Notes under the pieces: generated by a model
The model's database searches: none
The model's input: only the letters and a program-made list of their open reading frames with translations
What the model was told of the DNA's origin: nothing
Shown here: positions 21,571 through 33,645 of the stretch, piece by piece
Position numbering within the stretch: position 1 is the stretch's first letter
Layout: every line of letters starts with the position of its first letter
Program-made: the position numbers and the translations under genes
Assembly (NCBI GenBank): GCA_030386875.1
Contig: CM059566.1
Span: 44,676,068-44,740,067, forward strand
Source: Morinoia aosen
Taxonomy: Eukaryota; Arthropoda; Malacostraca; Amphipoda; Talitridae
DNA: 64,000 nucleotides
Reading direction: 5' to 3'

Positions 21571-24245
21571 AACTCTTTTCACCTGCTGAACGATGCTGCT
21601 TTTTACCTGCTGAACGATGCTGCTTTTTACCTGCAGAACGATGCTGCTTTTTACCTGCTGAACGATGCTGCTTTTTACCTGCTGAACGATGCTGCTTTTT
21701 ACCTGCTGAACGATGCTGCTTTTTACCTGCTGAACGATGCTGCTTTTTACCTGCTGAACGATGCTGCTTTTTACCTGCAGAACGATGCTGCTTTTTACCT
21801 GCAGAACGATGCTGCTTTTTACCTGCTGAACGATGCTGCTTTTTACCTGCTGAACGATGCTGCTTTTTACCTGCTGAACGATGCTGCTTTTTACCTGCTG
21901 AACGATGCTGCTTTTTACCTGCAGAACGATGCTGCTTTTTACCTGCAGAACGATGCTGCTTTTTACCTGCAGAACGATGCTGCTTTTTACCTGCAGAACG
22001 ATGCTGCTTTTTACCTGCAGAACGATGCTGCTTTTTACCTGCAAAACGATGCTGCTTTTTACCTGCAAAACGATGCTGCTTTTTACCTGCAAAACGATGC
22101 TGCTTTTTACCTGCAGAACGATGCTGCTTTTTACCTGCAGAACGATGCTGCTTTTTACCTGCAAAACGATGCTGCTTTTTATCTGCAGAACGATGCTGCT
22201 TTTTACCTGCAGAACGATGCTGCTTTTTACCTGCAGAACGATGCTGCTTTTTACCTGCAAAACGATGCTGCTTTTTATCTGCAGAACGATGCTGCTTTTT
22301 ACCTGCAAAACGATGCTGCTTTTTATCTGCAGAACGATGCTGCTTTTTACCTGCAGAACGATGCTGCTTTTTACCTGCAGAACGATGCTGCTTTTTATCT
22401 GCAGAACGATGCTGCTTTTTACCTGCAGAACGATGCTGCTTTTTACCTGCAGAACGATGTTGCTTTTTACCTGCAAAACGATGCTGCTTTTTATCTGCAG
22501 AACGATGCTGCTTTTTACCTGCAGAACGATGCTGCTTTTTACCTGCAAAACGATGCTGCTTTTTACCTGCAGAACGATGCTGCTTTTTACCTGCAGAACG
22601 ATGCTGCTTTTTACCTGCAAAACGATGCTGCTTTTTATTTGCAGAACGATGCTGCTTTTTACCTGCAAAACGATGCTGCTTTTTACCTGCAGAACGATGC
22701 TGCTTTTTACCTGCAAAACGATGCTGCTTTTTACCTGCAGAACGATGCTGCTTTTTACCTGCAGAACGATGCTGCTTTTTACCTGCAAAACGATGCTGCT
22801 TTTTACCTGCAAAACGATGCTGCTTTTTACCTGCAGAACGATGCTGCTTTTTACCTGCAAAACGATGCTGCTTTTTATTTGCAGAACGATGCTGCTTTTT
22901 ACCTGCAGAACGATGCTGCTTTTTACCTACAAATCGATGCTGCTTTTTACCTGCAGAACGATGCTGCTTTTTACCTGCAGAACGCTGCTGCTTTTTACCT
23001 GCAGAACGCTGCTGCTTTTTACCTGCAAAACGATGCTGCTTTTTACCTGCAGAACGATGCTGCTTTTTACCTGCAGAACGATGCTGCTTTTTACCTGCAA
23101 AACGATGCTGCTTTTTACCTGCAGAACGATGCTGCTTTTTACCTGCAGAACGATGCTGCTTTTTACCTACAAAACGATGCTGCTTTTTACCTGCAGAACG
23201 ATGCTGCTTTTTACCTGCAGAACGATGCTGCTTTTTACCTACAAAACGATGCTGCTTTTTACCTGCAGAACGATGCTGCTTTTTACCTACAAAACGATGC
23301 TGCTTTTTACCTGCAAAACGATGCTGCTTTTTACCTGCAGAACGATGCTGCTTTTTACCTGCAAAACGATGCTGCTTTTTACCTGCAGAACGATGCTGCT
23401 TTTTACCTGTAGAACGATGCTGCTTTTTACCTGCAGAACGATGCTGCTTTTTACCTGTAGAACGATGCTGCTTTTTACCTGCAAAACGATGCTGCTTTTT
23501 ACCTGCAAAACGATGCTGCTTTTTACCTGCAGAACGATGCTGCTTTTTACCTGCAAGACGATGCTGCTTTTTACCTGCAAAACGATGCTGCTTTTTACCT
23601 GCAGAACGATGCTGCTTTTTACCTGCAGAACGCTGCTGCTTTTTACCTACAAAACGATAATGCTTTTTACCTGCAGAACGCTGCTGCTTTTTACTTGCAG
23701 AACGCTGCTGCTTTTTACCTACAAAACGATAATGCTTTTTACCTGCAGAACGATGCTGCTTTTTACCTACAAAACGATGCTGCTTTTTACCTACAAAACG
23801 ATGCTGCTTTTTACCTGCAGAACGCCGCTGCTTTTTACCTGCAAAACGATGCTGCTTTTTACCTGCAGAAAGCCGCTGCTTTTTACCTACAAAACGATGC
23901 TGCTTTTTACCTGCAAAACGATGCTGCTTTTTACCTGCAAAACGATGCTGCTTTTTACCTGCAGAACGATGCTGCTTTTTACCTGCAAAACGATGCTGCT
24001 TTTTACCTGCAGAACGATGCTGCTTTTTACCTGCAGAACGATGCTGCTTTTTACCTGCAGAACGATGCTGCTTTTTACCTGCAGAACGATGCTGCTTTTT
24101 ACCTTCAGAACGATGCTGCTTTTTACCTGCAGAACGATGCTGCTTTTTACCTGCAAAACGATGCTGCTTTTTACCTGCAGAACGATGCTGCTTTTTACCT
24201 GCAGAACGATGCTGCTTTTTACCTGCAAAACAACTCTGCTCATTA
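21571..24245 (+). repeat. 24-bp minisatellite array, about 111 copies
   Basis: Units read AACGATGCTGCTTTTTACCT then GCAG, GCAA, GCTG or ACAA. GCTG units are concentrated at the left edge; ACAA and AACGCTGCTGC variants appear on the right. Very little length variation. Because 24 is divisible by three, frames remain open on both strands over hundreds of codons, but each translation is an eight-residue repeat with no flanking exon signal, so no gene is called. Each GCAG unit also matches a 3' splice-acceptor pattern. Confidence 0.98.
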
Positions 24246-24600
24246 CCAGGGGAGCATTTTTTGGCATGTTAAAAATGCTTTTTTCTTCATTTACAAAAAA
24301 CGCTCATTTGTGCTTCCGAACAATACTAAAAATAGAAATGAATGTTGTGAATAATGAAACTTTTTTCACCCGATATCAGTATTTTGGCCGGGTAGCCGAA
24401 CTTAATTTGCTATCCAAATCAATATTTTGCAAGTAAATAACAGGACAAAAATGCGAGCGCGTATGCCACGCAATTATTGCCGGCACAGCGCCTGTGATTG
24501 CGATAATTGGACGCCCGTACATGTTAATGAACGCGCCGCCTCATTATATGGCGCCTCTACCTGTTCTGTTATGATATGGCCATTGTCAGCCGGGCCCAGT
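24246..24600. other. No recognisable gene
   Basis: Spacer between two large arrays. Contains AT-rich sequence and a more GC-rich block near 24450-24600 with no coding or repeat signal that I can support. Confidence 0.5.
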
Positions 24601-26808
24601 TTTCTGGTCAGCAACATGTCCGTGGTGGCCACTTTTTAACTTAATTTCTGGTCAGCAACATGTCCGTGGTGACGAATTTTTGACTTAATTTCTGGTCAGC
24701 AACATGTCCGTGGTGACCACTTTTTGACTTAATTTCTGGTCAGCAACATGTCCGTGGTGACCACTTTTTGACTTAATTTCTGGTCAGCAACATGTCCGTG
24801 GTGACCACTTTTTAACTTAATTTCTGGTCAGCAACATGTCCGTGGTGACCACTTTTTAACTTAATTTCTGGTCAGCAGCATGTCCGTGGTGACCACTTTT
24901 TAACTTAATTTCTGGTCAGCAACATGTCCGTGGTGACCACTTTTTAACTTAATTTCTGGTCAGCAACATGTCCGTGGTGACCACTTTTTAACTTAATTTC
25001 TGGTCAGCAACATGTCCGTGGTGACCACTTTTTGACTTAATTTCTGGTCAGCAACATGTCCGTGGTGACCACTTTTTAACTTAATTTCTGGTCAGCAACA
25101 TGTCCGTGGTGACCACTTTTTGACTTAATTTCTGGTCAGCAACATGTCCGTGGTGACCACTTTTTAACTTAATTTCTGGTCAGCAACATGTCCGTGGTGA
25201 CCACTTTTTAACTTAATTTCTGGTCAGCAACATGTCCGTGGTGACCACTTTTTAACTTAATTTCTGGTCAGCAACATGTCCGTGGTGACCACTTTTTAAC
25301 TTAATTTCTGGTCAGCAACATGTCCGTGGTGACCACTTTTTAACTTAATTTCTGGTCAGCAACATGTCCGTGGTGACCACTTTTTGACTTAATTTCTGGT
25401 CAGAAACATGTCCGTGGTGACCACTTTTTAACTTAATTTCTGGTCAGCAACATGTCCGTGGTGACCACTTTTTAACTTAATTTCTGGTCAGCAACATGTC
25501 CGTGGTGACCACTTTTTGACTTAATTTCTGGTCAGAAACATGTCCGTGGTGACCACTTTTTAACTTAATTTCTGGTCAGCAACATGTCCGTGGTGACCAC
25601 TTTTTAACTTAATTTCTGGTCAGCAACATGTCCGTGGTGACCACTTTTTGACTTAATTTCTGGTCAGCAACATGTCCGTGGTGACCACTTTTTAACTTAA
25701 TTTCTGGTCAGCAACATGTCCGTGGTGACCACTTTTTGACTTAATTTCTGGTCAGAAACATGTCCGTGGTGACCACTTTTTAACTTAATTTCTGGTCAGC
25801 AACATGTCCGTGGTGACCACTTTTTAACTTAATTTCTGGTCAGCAACATGTCCGTGGTGACCACTTTTTGACTTAATTTCTGGTCAGAAACATGTCCGTG
25901 GTGACCACTTTTTAACTTAATTTCTGGTCAGCAACATGTCCGTGGTGACCACTTTTTAACTTAATTTCTGGTCAGCAACATGTCCGTGGTGACCACTTTT
26001 TGACTTAATTTCTGGTCAGCAACATGTCCGTGGTGACCACTTTTTAACTTAACTTCTGGTCAGCAACATGTCCGTGGTGACCACTTTTTGACTTAATTTC
26101 TGGTCAGCAACATGTCCGTGGTGAACACTTTTTGACTTAATTTCTGGTCAGCAACATGTCCGTGGTGACCACTTTTTAACTTAATTTCTGGTCAGCAACA
26201 TGTCCGTGGTGACCACTTTTTAACTTAATTTCTGGTCAGCAACATGTCCGTGGTGACCACTTTTTAACTTAATTTCTGGTCAGCAACATGTCCGTGGTGA
26301 ACACTTTTTGACTTAATTTCTGGTCAGCAACATGTCCGTGGTGACCACTTTTTGACTTAATTTCTGGTCAGCAACATGTCCGTGGTGACCACTTTTTGAC
26401 TTAATTTCTGGTCAGCAACATGTCCGTGGTGACCACTTTTTAACTTAATTTCTGGTCAGCAACATGTCCGTGGTGACCACTTTTTGACTTAATTTCTGGT
26501 CAGCAACATGTCCGTGGTGAACACTTTTTGACTTAATTTCTGGTCAGCAACATGTCCGTGGTGAACACTTTTTGACTTAATTTCTGGTCAGCAACATGTC
26601 CGTGGTGACCACTTTTTAACTTAATTTCTGGTCAGCAACATGTCCGTGGTGACCACTTTTTAACTTAATTTCTGGTCAGCAACATGTCCGTGGTGAACAC
26701 TTTTTGACTTAATTTCTGTTCCGTAACATGTCCGTGGTGAACACTTATTGGCTTAATTTCTGCTCCCTATCGTGTCCGTGGTGACCACTTTTTGACTTGT
26801 TCTAATTT
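24601..26808 (+). repeat. 44-bp minisatellite array, about 50 copies
   Basis: Units read TGGTCAGCAACATGTCCGTG then GTGACCACTTTTTAACTTAA and TTTC. Common variants are TTTTTGACTTAA, GTCAGAAACATG and GTGAACAC. The order of AACTT and GACTT variants repeats in multi-unit blocks around 25380-25980. The last two or three units (from about 26717) are degenerate. Part of the unit resembles the subterminal region of family B MITEs, one of which lies 80 bases to the right. Confidence 0.97.
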
Positions 26809-26887
26809 CTGTTCCGAAACTTCTGGTCCGTAATTTCTGGTCGATTTTAACCGTAATCACGCTAGTTTATACTACTTTTGACTAATC

Positions 26888-27147
26888 TTAACACTTTGAC
26901 TGCGAGGTGAGCCGCCCGTGGTCACGGAGAGAAGTTTTACAACGTTGCTGACTGACCAATAGTCGCGAACCTACTTTTCATAAATACTTAATCAAAATTT
27001 AATGAAAGTATGATCCAGTTAAATATTTTCAAAACTGCTCAATACAGATTTTTACGCTAGAGGTAGATCTATAGTACTGTATAATTAACTTTAAATTTAA
27101 GTCGATTAATTAAGTGCAGTTCAACCCATCACCGTAAACGTGTTAAT
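26888..27147 (-). mobile_element. Family B MITE, copy B3, containing an orphan satellite monomer
   Basis: Reverse-oriented member: TTAACACTTTGACTGCGAGG at the left and CACCGTAAACGTGTTAA at the right. Compared with other copies it carries about 39 extra bases between CTGCTCA and ATAATTAACTTTAAATTT. That insert includes GCTAGAGGTAGATCTA and TAGTACT, which is the monomer of the 5-kb array that starts at the element's right TTAA. Confidence 0.85.
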
Positions 27148-30100
27148 CTATAGTACTAGCTAGATGTAGATCTCGTGCTGTAGTGTGGTAGACCTCACGC
27201 TATAGTACTAGCTAGATGTAGATCTCGTGCTGTAGTGTGGTAGACCTCACGCTACAGTACTAGCTAGAGGTAGACCTCACGTTATAGTTCTAGCTAGAGG
27301 TAGATCTCGTGCTGTAGTGTGGTAGACCTCACGCTATAGTACTAGCTAGATGTAGATCTCGTGCTGTAGTGTGGTAGACCTCACGCTACAGTACTAGCTA
27401 GAGGTAGATCTCGTGCTGTAGTGTGGTAGACCTCACGCTATAGTACTAGCTAGAGGTAGATCTCGTGCTGTAGTGTGGTAGACCTCACGCTATAGCACTA
27501 GCTAGATGTAGATCTCGTGCTGTAGTGTGGTAGACCTCACGCTATAGCACTAGCTAGATGTAGATCTCGTGCTGTAGTGTGGTAGACCTCACGCTATAGC
27601 ACTAGCTAGAGGTAGACCTCATGCTGTAGTGTGGTAGACCTCACGCTATAGTACCAGCTAGATGTAGATCTCGTGCTGTAGTGTGGTAGACCTCACGCTA
27701 TAGTACTAGCTAGATGTAGATCTCGTGCTGTAGTGTGGTAGACCTCACGCTATAGTACTAGCTAGAGGTAGATTTCACGCTGTAGTGTGGTAGACCTCAC
27801 GCTATAGCACTAGCTAGAGGTAGATCCCATGCTGTAGTGTGGTAGACCTCACGCTATAGCACTAGCTAGAGGTAGATCTCATGCTGTAGTGTGGTAGACC
27901 TCACGCTATAGTACTAGCTAGAGGTAGATCTCATGCTGTAGTATGGTAGACCTCACGCTATAGTACTAGCTAGAGGTAGATCTCATGCTGTAGTGTGGTA
28001 GACCTCACGCTATAGCACTAGCTAGAGGTAGATCTCATGCTGTAGTGTGGTAGACCTCACGCTATAGTACTAGCTAGAGGTAGATCTCATGCTCTAGTGT
28101 GGTAGACCTCACGCTATAGTACTAGCTAGAGGTAAATCTCATGCTGTAGTGTGGTAGACCTCACGCTATAGTACTAGCTAGAGGTAGATCTCATGCTGTA
28201 GTGTGGTAGACCTCACGCTATAGCACTAGCTAGAGGTAGATCGCACGCTGTAGTGTGGTAGACCTCACGCTATAGTACTAGCTAGAGGTAGATCTCATGC
28301 TGTAGTGTGGTAGACCTCACGCTATAGTACTAGCTAGAGGTAGATCTCATGCTGTAGTGTGGTAGACCTCACGCTATAGTACTAGCTAGAGGTAGATCTC
28401 ATGCTGTAGTGTGGTAGACCTCACGCTATAGTACTAGCTAGAGGTAGATCTCATGCTGTAGTGTGGTAGACCTCACGCTATAGTACTAGCTAGAGGTAGA
28501 TCCCATGCTGTAGTGTGGTAGACCTCACGCTATTGCACTATCTAGAGGTAGGTCGCATGCTGTAGTGTGGTAGACCTCACGCTATAGTACTAGCTAGAGG
28601 TAGACCTCACGCTATAGTACTAGCTAGAGGTAGATCTCATGCTATAGTACTAGCTAGAGGTAGATCTCATGCTATAGTACTAGCTAGAGGTAGATCTCAT
28701 GCTATAGTACTAGCTAGAGGTAGATCTCATGCTATAGTACTAGCTAGAGGTAGATCTCATGCTATAGTACTAGCTAGAGGTAGATCTCATGCTATAGTAC
28801 TAGCTAGAGGTAGATCTTATGCTATAGTACTAGCTAGAGGTAGATCTCATGCTATAGTACTAGCTAGAGGTAGATCTTATGCTGTAGTGTGGTAGACCTC
28901 ACGCTATAGTACTAGCTAGAGGTAGATCTCATGCTGTAGTGTGGTAGACCTCACGCTATAGTACTAGCTAGAGGTAGATCTCATGCTGTAGTGTGGTAGA
29001 CCTCACGCTATAGTACTAGCTAGAGGTAGATCTCATGCTGTAGTGTGGTAGACCTCACGCTATAGTACTAGCTAGAGGTAGACCTCACGCTATAGTACTA
29101 GCTAGAGGTAGACCTCACGCTATAGTACTAGCTAGAGGTAGACCTCACGCTATAGTACTAGCTAGAGGTAGATCTCATGCTATAGTACTAGCTAGAGGTA
29201 GACCTCACGCTATAGTACTAGCTAGAGGTAGACCTCACGCTATAGTACTAGCTAGAGGTAGACCTCATGCTATAGTACTAGCTAGAGGTAGACCTCATGC
29301 TATAGTACTAGCTAGAGGTAGACCTCACGCTATAGTACTAGCTAGAGGTAGACCTCACGCTATAGTACTAGCTAGAGGTAGACCTCATGCTATAGTACTA
29401 GCTAGAGGTAGACCTCACGCTATAGTACTAGCTAGAGGTAGACCTCATGCTATAGTACTAGCTAGAGGTAGACCTCACGCTATAGTACTAGCTAGAGGTA
29501 GATCTCATGCTATAGTACTAGCTAGAGGTAGATCTTATGCTGTAGCGTGGTAGACCTCACGCTATAGTACTAGCTAGAGGTAGACCTCACGCTATAGTAC
29601 TAGCTAGAGGTAGACCTCACGCTATAGTACTAGCTAGAGGTAGACCTCACGCTATAGTACTAGCTAGAGGTAGATCTCATGCTATAGTACTAGCTAGAGG
29701 TAGATCTCATGCTGTAGTACTAGCTAGAGGTAGATCTTATGCTGTAGCGTGGTAGACCTCACGCTATAGTACTAGCTAGAGGTAGACCTCACGCTATAGT
29801 ACTAGCTAGAGGTAGATCTCATGCTGTAGTACTAGCTAGAGGTAGATCTTATGCTGTAGCGTGGTAGACCTCACGCTATAGTACTAGCTAGAGGTAGACC
29901 TCACGCTATAGTACTAGCTAGAGGTAGACCTCACGCTATAGTACTAGCTAGAGGTAGATCTCATGCTATAGTACTAGCTAGAGGTAGATCTCATGCTGTA
30001 GTACTAGCTAGAGGTAGATCTTATGCTGTAGCGTGGTAGACCTCACGCTATAGTACTAGCTAGAGGTAGATCTCATGCTGTAGTACTAGCTAGAGATAGA

Positions 30101-32166
30101 TCTTATGCTGTAGCGTGGTAGACCTCACGCTATAGTACTAGCTAGAGGTAGATCTCATGCTGTAGTACTAGCTAGAGGTAGATCTTATGCTGTAGCGTGG
30201 TAGACCTCACGCTATAGTACTAGCTAGAGGTAGATCTTATGCTGTAGCGTGGTAGACCTCACGCTATAGTACTAGCTAGAGGTAGATCTCATGCTGTAGT
30301 ACTAGCTAGAGGTAGATCTTATGCTGTAGCGTGGTAGACCTCACGCTATAGTACTAGCTAGAGGTAGACCTCACGCTATAGTACTAGCTAGAGGTAGACC
30401 TCACGCTATAGTACTAGCTAGAGGTAGACCTCACGCTATAGTACTAGCTAGAGGTAGATCTCATGCTATAGTACTAGCTAGAGGTAGATCTCATGCTGTA
30501 GTACTAGCTAGAGGTAGATCTTATGCTGTAGCGTGGTAGACCTCACGCTGTAGTACTAGCTAGAGGTAGACCTCACGCTATAGTACTAGCTAGAGGTAGA
30601 TCTCATGCTGTAGTACTAGCTAGAGGTAGATCTTATGCTGTAGCGTGGTAGACCTCACGCTATAGTACTAGCTAGAGGTAGACCTCACGCTATAGTACTA
30701 GCTAGAGGTAGATCTCATGCTGTAGTACTAGCTAGAGGTAGATCTTATGCTGTAGCGTGGTAGACCTCACGCTATAGTACTAGCTAGAGGTAGGTCTTAT
30801 GCTGTAGGACTAGCTAGAGGTAGATCTTATGCTGTAGCCTGGTAGACCTCACGCTATAGTACTAGCTAGAGGTAGACCTCACGCTATAGTACTAGCTAGA
30901 GGTAGATCTCATGATGTAGTACTAGCTAGAGGTAGATCTTATGCTGTAGCGTGGTAGACCTCACGCTATAGTACTAGCTAGAGGTAGACCTCACGCTATA
31001 GTACTAGCTAGAGGTAGACCTCACGCTATAGTACTAGCTAGAGGTAGATCTCATGCTATAGTACTAGCTAGAGGTAGATCTCATGCTGTAGTACTAGCTA
31101 GAGGTAGATCTTATGCTGTAGCGTGGTAGACCTCACGCTATAGTACTAGCTAGAGGTAGACCTCACTCTATAGTACTAGCTAGAGGTAGATCTCATGCTG
31201 TAGTACTAGCTAGAGGTAGATCTTATGCTGTAGCGTGGTAGACCTCACGCTATAGTACTAGCTAGAGGTAGACCTCACGCTATAGTACTAGCTAGAGGTA
31301 GACCTCACGCTATAGTACTAGCTAGAGGTAGACCTCACGCTATAGTACTAGCTAGAGGTAGATCTCATGCTATAGTACTAGCTAGAGGTAGATCTCATGC
31401 TGTAGTACTAGCTAGAGGTAGATCTTATGCTGTAGCGTGGTAGACCTCACGCTATAGTACTAGCTAGAGGTAGACCTCACGCTATAGTACTAGCTAGAGG
31501 TAGACCTTACGCTATAGTACTAGCTAGAGGTAGATCTCATGCTGTAGTACTAGCTAGAGGTAGATCTTGTGCTGTAGCGTGGTAGACCTCACGCTATAGT
31601 ACTAGCTAGAGGTAGATCTTATGCTGTAGTACTAGCTAGAGGTAGATCTTATGCTGTAGCGTGGTAGACCTCACGCTATAGTACTAGCTAGAGGTAGATC
31701 TCATGCTATAGTACTAGCTAGAGGTAGATCTCATGCTATAGTACTAGCTAGAGGTAGATCTCATGCTGTAGTACTAGCTAGAGGTAGATCTTATGCTGTA
31801 GCGTGGTAGACCTCACGCTATAGTACTAGCTAGAGGTAGACCTCACGCTATAGTACTAGCTAGAGGTAGATCTCATGCTGTAGTACTAGCTAGAGGTAGA
31901 TCTTATGCTGTAGCGTGGTAGACCTCATGCTATAGTACTAGCTAGAGGTAGACCTCACGCTATAGTACTAGCTAGAGGTAGACCTCACGCTATAGTACTA
32001 GCTAGAGGTAGACCTCACGCTATAGTACTAGCTAGAGGTAGATCTCATGCTATAGTACTAGCTAGAGGTAGATCTCATGCTATAGTACTAGCTAGAGGTA
32101 GATCTCATGCTATAGTACTAGCTAGAGGTAGATCTCATGCTGTAGCGTGGTAGACCTCAAGCTACA
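27148..32166. repeat. Composite 30/22-bp satellite array, about 5 kb
   Basis: Two unit types: a 30-mer CTATAGTACTAGCTAGAGGT plus AGACCTCACG, and a 22-mer CTGTAGTGTGGTAGACCTCA plus CG. They alternate as a 52-bp composite on the left (27148-28560), give way to pure 30-mers (28570-28870 and 29080-29530), then form irregular higher-order blocks to the right in which a TGTAGCGTGG unit marks block ends. Units alternate GACCTCACG and GATCTCATG. CTAGCTAG is palindromic. Stop codons are frequent; there is no open frame. Confidence 0.98.
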
Positions 32167-32641
32167 CCAGTACCGATAAGTTAGAGCGAGAAGAGCAGCG
32201 GTGCATGCTTTTCAAGTTTTGGCGTAACTAGCTCTAATTAAGAGCATTTCGTTTTCTTTGAGCATGATGATTCACATACTTGACGTACTAAATCGTAAAG
32301 GGTGTAGGCTTGTCACTAGTGTTTCGCGACAGTGATGATGTGTGGATGTTGTCTGGCGAACATACCAGTAATACAGTCTTGCACACATCTAAGTTTTGCT
32401 TTTTGCAAAGTCTAACAATAAATAAAATAGCAAGGATAGTCGCTTTTAAAGATCCATTATCAGTTAGTTGTTTAATAAATAGAATGACCTAAAATGATAT
32501 ATAAAATTGAACGTTTCGACTACAGGAGTCATCTTCAGCATTAACAAGATCTATGGAAGACAAAAAATACATTTTATTGAAAATAAGTGCAACAGTAAAA
32601 ACAAATAAAAATAAGTGGACGAAAAAGGATGGAGAACAATA

Positions 32642-33121
32642 CTAACATGCTATTAACAGAGGGAATGACGATTCAGTTTCATTTAAAATAGGTTTGTCTT
32701 TCATGATAAAAAGAGATTCTAAAATACGAAGGTCTGATTGACTAGATATGGTTCCTATTATCTGGAAGTTGTCCAAGCGGACTAACAGGTCGCACTTCTC
32801 GGCATGAGTGCGTACCGAAGAGTGAGGGGGAGAGGCAAGGGGATTATTGGTTCGGAAGCTCCTTCCAGCATGCTCCGCCACACGAATATGGAGGGCCCTT
32901 TTTGTGGACCCAACATATTCCGACGCACACAGTGCGCAACAGTATTTGTAAACGACGTGCGAAAGCAATGCTTCAGGGAGCTTATCTTCGTAGTGAAAAA
33001 AAGAATTAATTTTATATCTGTTCAACAATATAATCCGAAAATTGATATGCGTAAAATGTTTAGCTAACAATGAAAGTATCTCTTTCTTGAGTTTCTCGGA
33101 TTGGTATCCAAAATCGGGCAA
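32642..33121 (-). CDS. GIY-YIG endonuclease C-terminal part of a Penelope-like element (partial)
   Basis: A 159-residue open frame ends at a stop just after LLIAC. It matches the C-terminal endonuclease part of Penelope-like polyproteins, which nick target DNA for element insertion. Visible features: VVYKYCCALCASEYVGSTKR, with the family's cysteine motif directly before the YVG strand (the second half of GIY-YIG); RVAEH with the conserved arginine and histidine about residues 78-82; THAEKCD; and LESLFIMKDKPILNE near the end with the conserved glutamate and asparagine. The upstream reverse transcriptase is missing, so the methionine at 33121 is merely the first in-frame ATG of a truncated copy. 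The frame is unbroken, which suggests recent origin, but there is no sign that this fragment is expressed. Confidence 0.88.
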   Translation of the reverse strand: MPDFGYQSEKLKKEILSLLAKHFTHINFRIILLNRYKINSFFHYEDKLPEALLSHVVYKYCCALCASEYVGSTKRALHIRVAEHAGRSFRTNNPLASPPHSSVRTHAEKCDLLVRLDNFQIIGTISSQSDLRILESLFIMKDKPILNETESSFPLLIAC

Positions 33122-33124
33122 TCA

Positions 33125-33515
33125 TATATTGTTGAACAGATATAAAATAAATTCTTTTTTTCACTACAAAGATAAGCTCCCTAAAGCATTGCTTTCGCAC
33201 GTCGTTTACAAATACTGTTGCGCACTGTGTGCGTCGGAATATGTTGGGTCCACAAAAAGGGCCCTCCATGTTCGTGTGGCGGAGCATGCTGGAAGGAGCT
33301 TCCGAACCAATAATCCCCTTGCCTCTCCCCCTCACTCTTCGGTACGCACTCATGCCGAGAAGTGCGACCTGTTAGTCCGCTTGGACAACTTCCAGATAAT
33401 AGGAACCATATCTAGTCAATCAGACCTTCGTATTTTAGAATCTCTTTTTATCATGAAAGACAAACCTATTTTAAATGAAACTGAATCGTCATTCCCTCTG
33501 TTAATAGCATGTTAG
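33125..33515 (+). CDS. GIY-YIG endonuclease C-terminal part, second inverted copy (partial)
   Basis: The mirror copy of the frame on the other strand. Homology begins at about 33125 (LLNRYKINSFFHYKDKL) and runs to the stop at 33513-33515. The open frame extends back to an ATG at 33042, but those first residues read the opposite arm's central segment in antisense and are not element protein. Compared with the minus copy I see only a few changes: two glutamate-to-lysine replacements near HYKDKLPKA and one isoleucine-to-valine in LHVRVAEH. The cysteine motif, YVG, RVAEH and the final PILNE are intact. Reverse transcriptase is absent, so the copy cannot mobilise itself. Confidence 0.86.
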
Positions 33516-33616
33516 TATTGTTCTCCATCCTTTTTCGTCCACTTATTTTTATTTGTTATTACTGTTGCACTTATTTTCAATAAAATGTATTTTTTGTCTT
33601 CCATAGATCTTGTTAA

Positions 33617-33645
33617 TGCTTAAGATGACTCCTGTAGTCGAAACG
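33617..33645 (+). ncRNA. Possible hammerhead-ribozyme-like motif, right arm
   Basis: Reads GCTTAAGATGACTCCTGTAG followed by TCGAAACG. GACT and AGTC can pair around CCTGT and are followed by GAAAC, as after helix II of hammerhead ribozymes, which Penelope-like elements are known to carry. The mirror copy (minus strand, about 32511-32538) has GCTGAAGAT, closer to the CTGANGA core, but one extra base separates it from the stem. I therefore call it hammerhead-like or degenerate, not proven. Confidence 0.35.

Noticed and set aside
21558-24436. Very long open frames (up to 843 codons) over the 24-bp array
   Set aside because: Unit length is a multiple of three and lacks stops, so frames stay open on both strands at once; translations are eight-residue repeats with no domain, signal or exon context.
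33042-33124. N-terminal residues of the plus-strand endonuclease frame as element protein
   Set aside because: These codons read the central segment of the opposite copy in antisense; homology to the other copy begins only near 33125.
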